This document shows positions 7,442 to 13,084 of a stretch of DNA of 13,084 nucleotides, piece after piece (the stretch's first letter is position 1; each line of letters begins with the position of its first letter). The notes under the pieces were generated by a model that saw nothing but the letters and a program-made list of their open reading frames with translations, was not told the origin of the DNA and did not search any database. The position numbers were made by a program, and so were the translations under genes. Source of the stretch: Chthoniobacterales bacterium (GTDB lineage: Bacteria > Verrucomicrobiota > Verrucomicrobiia > Chthoniobacterales > UBA10450); assembly GCA_013697365.1 (NCBI GenBank), contig JACCXA010000116.1, positions 1 to 13,084 on the forward strand, written 5' to 3'.

Positions 7442-7515
7442 TGAACATCGAACGCTGAACACCGAACGCGGAGTGACTTCGACCTCCGATGCTCGCTGTT
7501 GAATGTTCGCTGTTT
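7429..7515. repeat. 87-bp palindromic element built of 7-bp units
   Basis: On the plus strand the left half is a run of seven-base units in strict register: AAACATC, GAACATT, GAACATC, GAACGCT, GAACACC, GAACGCG from 7429 to 7470. The right half continues in the same register but as the reverse complement type (CTCGCTG, TTGAATG, TTCGCTG, ending TTT at 7515). The outer arms pair well: 7429-7449 against 7495-7515, with the second unit identical in both arms, so either strand can fold into a long imperfect hairpin around 7472. Nearby, a 10-bp unit (CCCTCCACCG) is repeated in tandem at 7530-7549. I recall similar GAACATC/TTCGATG repeats as dispersed intergenic elements in Verrucomicrobia and Planctomycetes, often mistranslated into false N-termini. 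No transposase or second copy is in the window. Confidence 0.8.
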
Positions 7516-7595
7516 CTCTTTTCCGCGCGCCCTCCACCGCCCTCCACCGTGGGTGCCCGCACATGGGCGAAAGGGTAACATACGATGTCTCCTGT

Positions 7596-8060
7596 TCAAA
7601 TTCCTCGCCCGCCGTGTTGGGCTTCGGCCGCCAGGTTTGCGGCTGCGACGACTCGGCCTTGTATCGCTTCCATCTTGCGCGCCTTTGCCGCAGTCGTATC
7701 AGCGAAGCCTGCGAGATGCAGGAGTCCATGCACGATGTAGAGCTTGATCTCTTCCCTGGCGGAAGTGCCAAAGCGGATGGCGTTACGTTGCGCCGTCTCC
7801 ACACTCACGACAATCTCTCCGTGCTGAAAAGTGATGACATCCGTCGCGCCCTTCATATTCATGAACTGCCGATGCAGTGCCGCCATCCGACGGTCGGAAA
7901 GGAAAACGACACTGACCGCGCGAAGCTTTTGTAGATCGCCGCTATCGATCCTGGCCGACTTCAGGATGAGATGGAGGGCGCGCTCCGAAAATTGCTGGAG
8001 CAGCGCCAGGTCGACGCGCACGCGCCGCTGTGCGTTGCGCACCTCGAGCAAGGGAGGCAT
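7596..8060 (-). CDS. ybeY: Endoribonuclease YbeY (16S rRNA maturation)
   Basis: YbeY is a single-strand endoribonuclease needed for 16S rRNA 3' processing and ribosome quality control. The family signature is present: FMNMKGATDVITF (about residues 66-78, ATG numbering) and the metal-binding motif HGLLHLAGFAD, with His111 and His115. The third ligand, usually His, is Asp121 here; I recall Asp at this place in some Bacteroidetes YbeY, so it need not mean loss of activity. ATG 8060 gives 154 residues. An in-frame GTG at 8066 would give 156 and overlap the panE stop (GTGA). I prefer the ATG because GAAGTGAG lies just upstream, but both fit coupled translation. The C-terminal 20 residues beyond the core are Ala/Gly-rich. 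It follows the panE-like gene directly and precedes the palindromic repeat and clpS. Confidence 0.9.
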   Translation of the reverse strand: MPPLLEVRNAQRRVRVDLALLQQFSERALHLILKSARIDSGDLQKLRAVSVVFLSDRRMAALHRQFMNMKGATDVITFQHGEIVVSVETAQRNAIRFGTSAREEIKLYIVHGLLHLAGFADTTAAKARKMEAIQGRVVAAANLAAEAQHGGRGI

Positions 8061-8062
8061 GC

Positions 8063-9016
8063 TCACTTCGCTGGATGCTGACGAGCCTGGTCAATCGCTT
8101 CGAGTTGCGCGTGAAGCGCCGTTAAGCGCGGCATCTCCGCTCCGGCTGCAATCCCCCGGCGCAGCGGCTCGCCCCAGATCGCCTCTATCTCCAGGGCGCG
8201 CCCGGCTGCAAAATCGATCAGCGTCGAGGGCCTGTAGGCGCCCATCGTTTCGGTGCGTTTCATTTGGTCCAGTGCGGCCGCGGTGGGCAGTGGGTAACCG
8301 CATTTATTGGCGGCTCCGATTACCTCATCCATGAGCTCGAGCGCGGTGGCGCGCAGGTCGTCCCGAGCCAGGATTGCTGCCGTATCAAGTCCACCCGTTA
8401 CGACTGCAAGGCCGTTGAAGGGAACATTCCAGACGAGCTTGCGCCACCGCTCCAGCCCAAGATTCTGCGCGACCGTGCAAACTACCCCGCAACGCTTGAA
8501 CTCCCAGGAGATGTCATGAGTGCGCGCGGCAGGATATCGATTGTATTCCCCCACGACGAGACGGCCATGATCGTAGTGCTCGATCACGCCGGGAGAGACC
8601 CGGTTCAGGCAGATGAAGCAAAGGCCGCCAAGCACGCGCTCGGCGCCGAAGTGCCTGGCGAGAAACTCCTCGTTGCCCAATCCGTTTTGCAACGTGAGCA
8701 ACATCGTGCGCTCGTGCAGCAGCGGCGGGATCAAGTCGGACAAGGCAGCGTTGGCTGTGGACTTGACCGCAATCAGGACGAGATCGCAGGGCCCAATGTC
8801 TGCCGTGGCCGAGTAGCATTTTACCTTCGCTAGTCGGATGTTTTCCGCTTTCCCGCGAATGCGAATTCCAGAACGCTGAACCCTTCTCAAATCTCCACGG
8901 ACGAGGAAGTGCACATCGCGCCCGAGGTAGGCCAGCTTCGCGCCGTAATAGCCGCCGATCGCGCCGGTGCCGACAACCGCGATGCGGAAGTCCGGCAAGA
9001 CGTAGCGTGCTCTCAT
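8063..9016 (-). CDS. panE: 2-dehydropantoate 2-reductase (ketopantoate reductase family)
   Basis: The 317-residue cytosolic enzyme belongs to the ApbA/PanE family, which reduces 2-dehydropantoate to pantoate with NADPH on the way to pantothenate and CoA. The N-terminal Rossmann motif is VVGTGAIGGYYG (14-25). LQNGLGNEE (109-117) is the conserved NG loop at the active site. In the helical C-terminal domain, WRKLVWNVPFN holds the likely catalytic Lys193 and Asn197, and EIEAIWGEPL (276-285) matches the substrate-binding segment. Length is normal. The family contains paralogues acting on other 2-oxo acids, so the exact substrate is likely rather than proven; no panB or panC is nearby. The ATG at 9016 is 14 bp after the ndh stop, and the stop abuts ybeY, so all three probably share a transcript. 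Confidence 0.88.
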   Translation of the reverse strand: MRARYVLPDFRIAVVGTGAIGGYYGAKLAYLGRDVHFLVRGDLRRVQRSGIRIRGKAENIRLAKVKCYSATADIGPCDLVLIAVKSTANAALSDLIPPLLHERTMLLTLQNGLGNEEFLARHFGAERVLGGLCFICLNRVSPGVIEHYDHGRLVVGEYNRYPAARTHDISWEFKRCGVVCTVAQNLGLERWRKLVWNVPFNGLAVVTGGLDTAAILARDDLRATALELMDEVIGAANKCGYPLPTAAALDQMKRTETMGAYRPSTLIDFAAGRALEIEAIWGEPLRRGIAAGAEMPRLTALHAQLEAIDQARQHPAK

Positions 9017-9030
9017 GCCGCGACCACTGG

Positions 9031-10311
9031 TCAGACTGGCGGTCGCAGTTCCGCTTGGAAATTTCGCGTAATCAAACGCGCGCCTTTATTGAAAGTGAAG
9101 TAGGCCCAGGCCCATTGCATCAGAACGGCCACGCGATTTCGGAAGCCGACTAAGAAGATGATGTGAATAAAGAGCCACGCAAGCCACGCCGGAAAACCGC
9201 TGAAATGCACGAAGTTTAAATCAGCGACAGCCTTGTTGCGTCCGATGGTGGCCATGCTGCCCTTATCCCAATACCAGAAGCGCTGCGGCTTTCGACCATC
9301 GAGCATCCCCAGAATGTTTTTCGCAGCATGACGGCCCTGCTGCATCGCCACCGGCGACACGCCCGGAAGCAAGTTCCCTTTCTGATCCTTGAAATGAGCA
9401 AGGTCGCCGATGACCTGGACCTCGGGATGATTCGGAATCGTGAGATCGTCGTTCACGACGACGCGCCCGGGTCGATCCACCGGCACACCGAGCGTCTGGC
9501 CGAGAGCGGACGCTGTGTTGCCAGCCGCCCAGATTTTCACTCGACATGGGATGAACTCACCTTTCACTTCAAGGCCCTCTTCTGTCAGATTTTCGGCATG
9601 AACATTGAGCCGCAATTCAACGCCGAGATCGCGCAATTGCTTCATCGCGCTAGCCGATAAATCCTCCGGAAATCCTGACAGGACTCGCTCGTCGCCTTCG
9701 ATCAGAATGACGCGGGCGTGCGAGGGATCGATGTGGCGGAAATCTTTTGCGAGCGTAAAGCGAGCAATCTCCGCGATGGCTCCTGCCATCTCCACGCCGG
9801 TAGGGCCACCACCAATGATGGCAAACGTCATTGCCGCCTGTCGCGCCGCCGGGTCAGTGATGCGATCCGCGTATTCAAAAGCGAGCAGCAGGCGACGCCG
9901 GATCTCGACCGCGTCCTCGAGACTTTTCAAACCAGGCGCGAGCTTCTCCCATTCGGCCTTGCCGAAGTAGGAATGCCGTGAGCCTGTCGCGAGAATCAGG
10001 TAATCGTACGAAAGTTCCTGCTCGCCCGCGGTCAGAGTTTTTTTCGCAACGTCGATCCCAGTCACTTCAGCGAGCATCACGTCAATGTTTGGAAACTTGC
10101 CGAGGATGCCACGGATGGGCGCTGCGATGTCGGCCGGGGAAAGCGCGGCCGTCGCGATCTCATAAAGGAGCGGTTGGAAGAGATGATGATTCGTTCGATC
10201 GATCACCGTTAGCCGCACCGGCTTGTTCCCCAGTGCCTTCGCAGCTTCGAGGCCTCCGAAGCCCGCGCCGACAATGATGACGTGTGGTTTCGCTGACTTC
10301 GCGTCGTCCAT
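9031..10311 (-). CDS. ndh: Type II NADH:quinone oxidoreductase (NDH-2)
   Basis: This 426-residue flavoprotein oxidises NADH and passes electrons to membrane quinone without pumping protons. It has both nucleotide-binding folds: FAD motif IIVGAGFGGLEAA (12-24) and NADH motif IIGGGPTGVEMAG (165-177). The second FAD contact is VIGDLAHF (300-307), followed by AMQQGRHAAKNI (322-333), whose AxQxG pattern is the quinone-site signature. The C-terminal part, about 374-407, is strongly hydrophobic and aromatic (WLAWLFIHIIFLVGF, then WAWAYFTF) and probably anchors the enzyme to the inner face of the membrane. It is full-length with no missing residues. The ATG at 10311 lies 16 bp after the doc-like pseudogene stop and has no strong ribosome site. 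Sulfide:quinone reductases are related, but their redox cysteines are absent, and NDH-2 fits best. Confidence 0.95.
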   Translation of the reverse strand: MDDAKSAKPHVIIVGAGFGGLEAAKALGNKPVRLTVIDRTNHHLFQPLLYEIATAALSPADIAAPIRGILGKFPNIDVMLAEVTGIDVAKKTLTAGEQELSYDYLILATGSRHSYFGKAEWEKLAPGLKSLEDAVEIRRRLLLAFEYADRITDPAARQAAMTFAIIGGGPTGVEMAGAIAEIARFTLAKDFRHIDPSHARVILIEGDERVLSGFPEDLSASAMKQLRDLGVELRLNVHAENLTEEGLEVKGEFIPCRVKIWAAGNTASALGQTLGVPVDRPGRVVVNDDLTIPNHPEVQVIGDLAHFKDQKGNLLPGVSPVAMQQGRHAAKNILGMLDGRKPQRFWYWDKGSMATIGRNKAVADLNFVHFSGFPAWLAWLFIHIIFLVGFRNRVAVLMQWAWAYFTFNKGARLITRNFQAELRPPV

Positions 10312-10327
10312 GGCGGCGTCGGCGCGA

Positions 10328-10618
10328 CTAATGACCGAACAGCTTGCGAAAAACCGCCGCCAGGTCGGCTTTACTGAGCCGCCGCTCTGCGATGCCGATC
10401 ATAGCGTCGTAAAGAGTGTCCGTGGAGGTGCCGGCGGCGATTCCGTTTTGCTCTAGGAACGTCAGACTGAAACAATTGCCGTTCGCTTGTTTCCATCCAG
10501 GAACGCCTGGGCTCGCGCGATATGAAAGACAGCGAATTCCCGAACTTCCGCCGTGACGCCGGACCGACTCCTCGTGCGCGCGGAGAACTTGCTCGAAACT
10601 AACGAACAGCGGCTCCAC
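10328..10618 (-). pseudogene. doc: Degenerate Doc/Fic-family toxin gene
   Basis: The open frame starts at GTG 10618 and gives 96 residues. It opens like a Doc toxin: PLFVSFEQVLRAHEESV, then HGGSSGIR (22-29), where the family continues with D-GLLESAL. Here the frame turns to nonsense after Arg29. The Fic core is still present, one frame over: AVFHIARAQAFLDGNKRTA between about 10536 and 10477, with DGNKRT at 10497-10480, ending at a TGA at 10464. Then the original frame resumes with the expected helix LTFLEQNGIAAG and runs to the stop. So two compensating changes are visible: loss of roughly 30-35 codons after GIR, and loss of one base near 10466. The catalytic His of HxFxDGNK reads as Gln (10509-10507). 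Doc phosphorylates EF-Tu; this copy cannot. Sequencing error could explain the one-base loss but not the missing segment. Confidence 0.8.
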
Positions 10619-10734
10619 TACTCCGCGAGCCTTCGCAGGAGTTCGTCATGCGCTTCAAAGACCCAGTCGTATACGATCTTCCACTCCGCTGGTGGCAAAG
10701 CTTTGATTTGCTCAATCAGTTCGGCAGCACTCAT
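10618..10734 (-). CDS. Short antitoxin-like protein upstream of the doc remnant
   Basis: A 38-residue frame runs from ATG 10734 to a TAG that shares one base with the doc-like GTG start, the usual antitoxin-then-toxin layout. The opening SAAELIEQIKALPPAEW resembles small VapB/DUF2281-like antitoxins (EELIEQIKALPPEE...), and the ending HDELLRRLAE resembles the C-terminal tail I recall for Doc partners in this lineage. It is much shorter than the usual 60-80 residues, so an internal deletion may have removed the middle. That comparison is from memory. No Shine-Dalgarno is seen. Given the broken toxin, it is probably a relic, though still an intact frame. Confidence 0.55.
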   Translation of the reverse strand: MSAAELIEQIKALPPAEWKIVYDWVFEAHDELLRRLAE

Positions 10735-10875
10735 TGGGTAATTTAAGCGCCATCAGAGCGCTGGGCAAGACAGTGGTCCGGCCCGAGCGCGCCCCTCGCT
10801 CTCACATTAGGAAAGCGTCTGGATAGCTGTTCCGGACTCTGATTCCGACACTTTTCCCCAGCCTTGCACCGGGCA

Positions 10876-10893
10876 GGAAACGGGGTTGTTTCC
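10876..10893 (+). promoter_or_regulatory. Hairpin in the rpmI leader
   Basis: GGAAAC at 10876-10881 and GTTTCC at 10888-10893 form a perfect 6-bp stem with a 6-base loop, 30 bp before the rpmI start codon, in the 189-bp region between the divergent antitoxin relic and rpmI. No T-run follows, so it is not an obvious terminator. In other bacteria L20 or L35 operons carry leader structures; whether this one regulates anything is unknown. Confidence 0.3.
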
Positions 10894-10923
10894 CCGCCGA
10901 ACCGCGCCTATCTTCCGCGCCTT

Positions 10924-11133
10924 ATGCCGAAGTCGATCGCGCGCAGCAAGACACGGAAAGCGGTCTCGAAACGCTTCAAGATCACCGGGACAGGCAAGGT
11001 ATTGCGCCAACACGCTTCGCGCCGCCATTTGCTTTCATCGAAGAGCGGGAAACTGAAGCGTCATATGTCCAAGTCGGCCGTGGTCGACAAGACAGATGTC
11101 GCCCGCATCAAGATGAATATGCCGTTCGCCTAG
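10924..11133 (+). CDS. rpmI: 50S ribosomal protein L35
   Basis: The 69-residue basic protein is a component of the large ribosomal subunit. The start at ATG 10924 (MPKSIARSKTRKAV) matches the family, whose members begin MPKxKT. An upstream in-frame ATG at 10864 would add 20 unrelated residues and is rejected. The signature SKRFKITGTGKVLR (15-28) and the RRHLLSSKS region (33-41) are intact, and the end RIKMNMPFA corresponds to the usual RIKRLLPY. The normal neighbours infC and rplT are absent: upstream lies the divergent toxin-antitoxin relic, downstream a convergent small gene 12 bp away. No Shine-Dalgarno is evident. It is transcribed alone as far as the window shows. Confidence 0.93.
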   Translation: MPKSIARSKTRKAVSKRFKITGTGKVLRQHASRRHLLSSKSGKLKRHMSKSAVVDKTDVARIKMNMPFA

Positions 11134-11145
11134 CGAACGTCGCGT

Positions 11146-11382
11146 CTACTCTCCGGGGAGAGATTCTTCCGGAAACGTGATTACGCCGTGCCGCTCGACC
11201 GGTCGTGAGATGGTGGTGGTGATCGTCGTGGTTCGGCGCGTCGCCGACTGCCTTGTCGGGGGCGGCTCCCGGTGCCAGCGCTCGTAGCCTTCCGCCGGCG
11301 ACCGGTAGAGATCGCGCCGATTCTCCAGCGTGGTGCAGGAGGCGCAGGCCAGCAGAGAAGAAAAGAACAGGACGAATCTCAC
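11146..11382 (-). CDS. Small predicted lipoprotein of unknown function
   Basis: From GTG 11382 the product has 78 residues and opens with a typical lipoprotein signal: one Arg, a hydrophobic run (FVLFFSSLLA) and candidate lipidation cysteines at 13 (LLAC) and 16 (CASC), followed by TTL. An in-frame ATG at 11427 would give 93 residues but puts an unusual 15-residue stretch before the signal. The mature part is polar and basic, with RDLYRSPAEGYERWHREPP and a Thr-rich run (RRTTTITTTIS), and has no domain I recognise. The frame ends at TAG 11146-11148, convergent with rpmI. It is probably a small membrane-anchored envelope protein of a lineage-specific family. Confidence is moderate because it is short and uses a GTG start. 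Confidence 0.55.
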   Translation of the reverse strand: MRFVLFFSSLLACASCTTLENRRDLYRSPAEGYERWHREPPPTRQSATRRTTTITTTISRPVERHGVITFPEESLPGE

Positions 11383-11471
11383 GGCGCGATGGAAACAAAA
11401 CCCCCAAGGTGTGTCAACGAGTGGCACTCAAATGTCGATTGCGCCCCGAATGACTCCCGCGCAATGTTTCC

Positions 11472-11572
11472 GCTCCGTCAGGGGCTATGGACTGCGGACT
11501 TACGAACCCCGCCAGGGCAGGAATGCAGCAACGGTAGTTTGATCCTCTTTGCCGTAGTTCTCTGGCGGACTT
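11472..11572 (+). ncRNA. ffs: Signal recognition particle RNA (4.5S-like, small bacterial type)
   Basis: SRP RNA binds Ffh and directs ribosomes making membrane proteins to FtsY. The conserved Ffh-binding helix is explicit: CAGG at 11513-11516, a GCA/UGC stem (11517-11519 with 11524-11526) closed by the GGAA tetraloop (11520-11523), then AGCA (11527-11530). Flanking CCG/CGG and AAC/GTT pairs extend the helix. The ends pair as expected: about 11474-11490 (TCCGTCAGGGGCTATGG) with 11552-11569 (CCGTAG...TGGCGGA), allowing G-U pairs and one bulge. A T5 run at 11571-11575 follows the closing helix and probably ends transcription. The length of about 100 nt with no Alu domain makes it the small type. 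Exact ends are estimated to within a few bases. No clear promoter boxes were found upstream. Confidence 0.9.
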
Positions 11573-11592
11573 TTTATCCCAAACGGCCTGCC

Positions 11593-11895
11593 ATGAGCGC
11601 GTGCGACATGAAGCTGCTGGAAGTGAAGACGATTCGCTTTGCTTTCGTCGTGGAGAAGGCCGGCACGCCGGAAGTTTACACGCTCTGGCAAAAACCAGGG
11701 GGAGATCGGCGCTTTCAAGCTCTGCTCAACAAACATCGCGTGATCACGATCCTGCAGACAGAGAGCGGGACGGATTTTGGCCTGGTTGAATTCTGCGAGC
11801 GTAAAGGCGCGAGGTATCTCGCTTTCCCGAAATCGCTGAAGCGCTTCGCCGAGAAACGCATTGTCGGAATTAACTGGGACCTCGTGCAGAGTTAA
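11593..11895 (+). CDS. Unrecognised 100-residue protein upstream of the MoeB-rhodanese gene
   Basis: The frame from ATG 11593 to TAA at 11893-11895 encodes 100 residues; a second ATG at 11608 (MKLLEVKTIRF) would give 95 and leaves more room after the SRP RNA terminator. Neither has a clear Shine-Dalgarno. I do not recognise the family. The protein is soluble and basic, with alternating strands and helices: IRFAFVVEKAG, VYTLWQKPG, RRFQALLNKHRVITILQ, DFGLVEFCERKGARYLAF, then LKRFAEKRIVGINW. It has one or two cysteines and no C-terminal Gly-Gly, so it is not an evident ubiquitin-like sulfur carrier. The stop is 6 bp before the MoeB-rhodanese start, which implies a shared transcript and possibly a shared pathway. 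Codon use matches its neighbours, so I believe it is real. Confidence 0.7.
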   Translation: MSACDMKLLEVKTIRFAFVVEKAGTPEVYTLWQKPGGDRRFQALLNKHRVITILQTESGTDFGLVEFCERKGARYLAFPKSLKRFAEKRIVGINWDLVQS

Positions 11896-11901
11896 GAACC
11901 C

Positions 11902-13084
11902 ATGAAGAGCATCATCGAGGATGGGCGTTCCGCAGAGTTGGAGTTCACGGACGAGGAGCGGCGGCGCTATTCGCGTCACTTGATTATGCCGGAAGTGACG
12001 ATCGCGGGCCAGCGCCGGCTCAAAGCTGGGCGTGTGCTCTGCATCGGCGCGGGGGGCCTCGGCTCGCCTGCCGCCCTCTATCTGGCGGCTGCCGGCGTGG
12101 GAACACTTGGGCTGATTGACCCGGATTGCGTCGAGCTTTCAAACTTGCAGCGCCAGATTCTGCACGGCACGACCGACGTAGGCCGGGCAAAGCTCGACTC
12201 CGCTCGCGATCGTATCGCAGCCGCGAATCCGAACGTGGCTGTCGAGGTGCACGCCGGTCGTTTCACGAGCAAAAACGCGCGGGCGCTCGTCGCCGAATAC
12301 GATGTCGTCATCGACGGCTCGGATAATTTCGCGACGCGCTATCTCTCCAGTGATGTTTGCGTCTTCGCGCGCAAGCCGAACATCTATGGGTCCGTCTTCC
12401 GGTTCGACGGGCAAGTCTCAGTCTTTGCGCCTCATCTCGGCGGCCCATGCTATCGCTGCCTTTTTCCGGAACCGCCGCCTGCTGGGACCGTCCCTAATTG
12501 CGCCGAAGCAGGAGTCCTCGGAGTGCTCCCGGGAATCATGGGCATGCTGCAAGCGATCGAAGCCCTTAAGTTGATCCTTGGGCTGGGCGACTCGCTCGTG
12601 GGGCGGTTAATGCATTTCGACGCGCTCAAGATGAAGTTCCGCGAGTTCAATCTCCGACGGGATGCCCAGTGCCCGGTCTGCGGGGAGAACCCGAGTATTA
12701 CTGAGCTGATTGATTACGAGCAGTTTTGCGGAACCGGCCCGAGCGGCTCAGCCGGGAACGAAAGCGCTGAACCAACGCCGGAAATTTCCGTGCAGGAACT
12801 CAAGCGCAGACGAGAGACGAAGGAGGCGCTCCTGCTGCTGGATGTGCGTGAGCCGCACGAGTACGAGATCGCGCGAATTGACGGAGCGCGATTGATTCCG
12901 CTCGGCGAGTTGCCGGCTCGCATTGAGGACTTCCAGGAACACAACGGAACCCTGGTGATCCATTGCCACAGCGGCGTCCGGAGTGCACGGGCCGTGCAGT
13001 TATTCCAGCAAGCCGGAGTCCAAAACGTCTTTAATCTTGCTGGCGGGATCGACGCGTGGTCAGAGCAGATTGATCCCGCTGTGC
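11902..13084 (+). CDS. moeB: MoeB/ThiF adenylyltransferase fused to rhodanese sulfurtransferase (3' end missing)
   Basis: The 394 residues seen run off the right edge; the ending AWSEQIDPAV is typically within a few residues of the C-terminus. Residues about 17-265 are an E1-like enzyme that adenylates the C-terminal glycine of a small sulfur carrier (MoaD, ThiS or CysO type). Seen: ATP motif IGAGGLGSPAA (48-58), NLQRQI (81-86), DGSDN (138-142) and the zinc cysteines CxxC at 183-186 and 257-260. Cys200 in VPNCAEAG is the likely catalytic-loop cysteine. Residues about 293-390 are a rhodanese domain with active-site loop HCHSGVRSARA, nucleophile Cys355, which can supply persulfide sulfur. This is the MoeZ/MOCS3 layout, used for molybdopterin, thiamine, cysteine or tRNA thiolation. 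No carrier gene is in the window, so the pathway is open. Confidence 0.93.
   Translation, partial: MKSIIEDGRSAELEFTDEERRRYSRHLIMPEVTIAGQRRLKAGRVLCIGAGGLGSPAALYLAAAGVGTLGLIDPDCVELSNLQRQILHGTTDVGRAKLDSARDRIAAANPNVAVEVHAGRFTSKNARALVAEYDVVIDGSDNFATRYLSSDVCVFARKPNIYGSVFRFDGQVSVFAPHLGGPCYRCLFPEPPPAGTVPNCAEAGVLGVLPGIMGMLQAIEALKLILGLGDSLVGRLMHFDALKMKFREFNLRRDAQCPVCGENPSITELIDYEQFCGTGPSGSAGNESAEPTPEISVQELKRRRETKEALLLLDVREPHEYEIARIDGARLIPLGELPARIEDFQEHNGTLVIHCHSGVRSARAVQLFQQAGVQNVFNLAGGIDAWSEQIDPAV

Noticed and set aside
7429..7550. CRISPR array
   Set aside because: The units are 7-10 bp, contiguous and palindromic as a whole, with no spacers and no cas genes.
7442..7804. N-terminal extension of ClpS to 225 residues
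   Set aside because: The extra 121 codons run through the palindrome and into the ybeY coding region in another frame; ClpS proteins are about 100 residues.
11272..11592. N-terminal extension of the 100-residue protein to 207 residues
   Set aside because: It would cross the SRP RNA and the antisense lipoprotein gene; the sequence there is not protein-like.

Overview
The window is a GC-rich, gene-dense bacterial segment. It most likely comes from a soil-type member of the Verrucomicrobiota (Chthoniobacterales-like). I infer this from the fused trehalose synthase-maltokinase, the clpS-DUF2017 pair, secreted Pro/Thr-rich NTF2-like proteins, and a 7-bp-periodic palindromic repeat of a kind I associate with Verrucomicrobia and Planctomycetes. 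No 16S or database evidence was available, so the taxon is an inference.

Left part (1-5510, all minus strand): a secreted zinc carboxypeptidase of family M14, cut by the left edge; a 1095-residue TreS-maltokinase fusion, which isomerises trehalose to maltose and phosphorylates the maltose; a 199-bp gap; and an exported protein with a Pro/Thr-rich linker and a SnoaL/DUF4440 domain.

Middle plus-strand pair (5696-6581): an ECF sigma factor overlapping by 11 bp with a 78-residue protein that looks like the N-terminal anti-sigma domain of RskA alone, with no membrane segment.

Second minus-strand cluster (10734 down to 6600): a decayed antitoxin/doc pair, type II NADH dehydrogenase (ndh), a panE-like ketopantoate reductase, ybeY (rRNA endonuclease), a palindromic repeat element, clpS (N-degron adaptor of Clp protease) and a DUF2017 protein. 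Most junctions are short (1-16 bp, or small overlaps). The exception is the ybeY-clpS junction, where the palindrome sits and appears to supply the clpS start codon.

Right part: rpmI (ribosomal protein L35) without infC or rplT beside it, a convergent small lipoprotein gene, a clear small-type SRP RNA (ffs) not explained by any protein gene, an unrecognised 100-residue protein, and a MoeB/ThiF adenylyltransferase fused to a rhodanese domain, cut by the right edge only a few residues before its expected end.

Most of the window is core metabolism and housekeeping. I found no clearly novel multi-gene system. The items most worth a second look are the 87-bp palindrome at the clpS start, the doc pseudogene that still carries a Fic core in another frame, the membrane-less anti-sigma partner, the isolated rpmI, and the unknown protein coupled to the MoeB-rhodanese gene.
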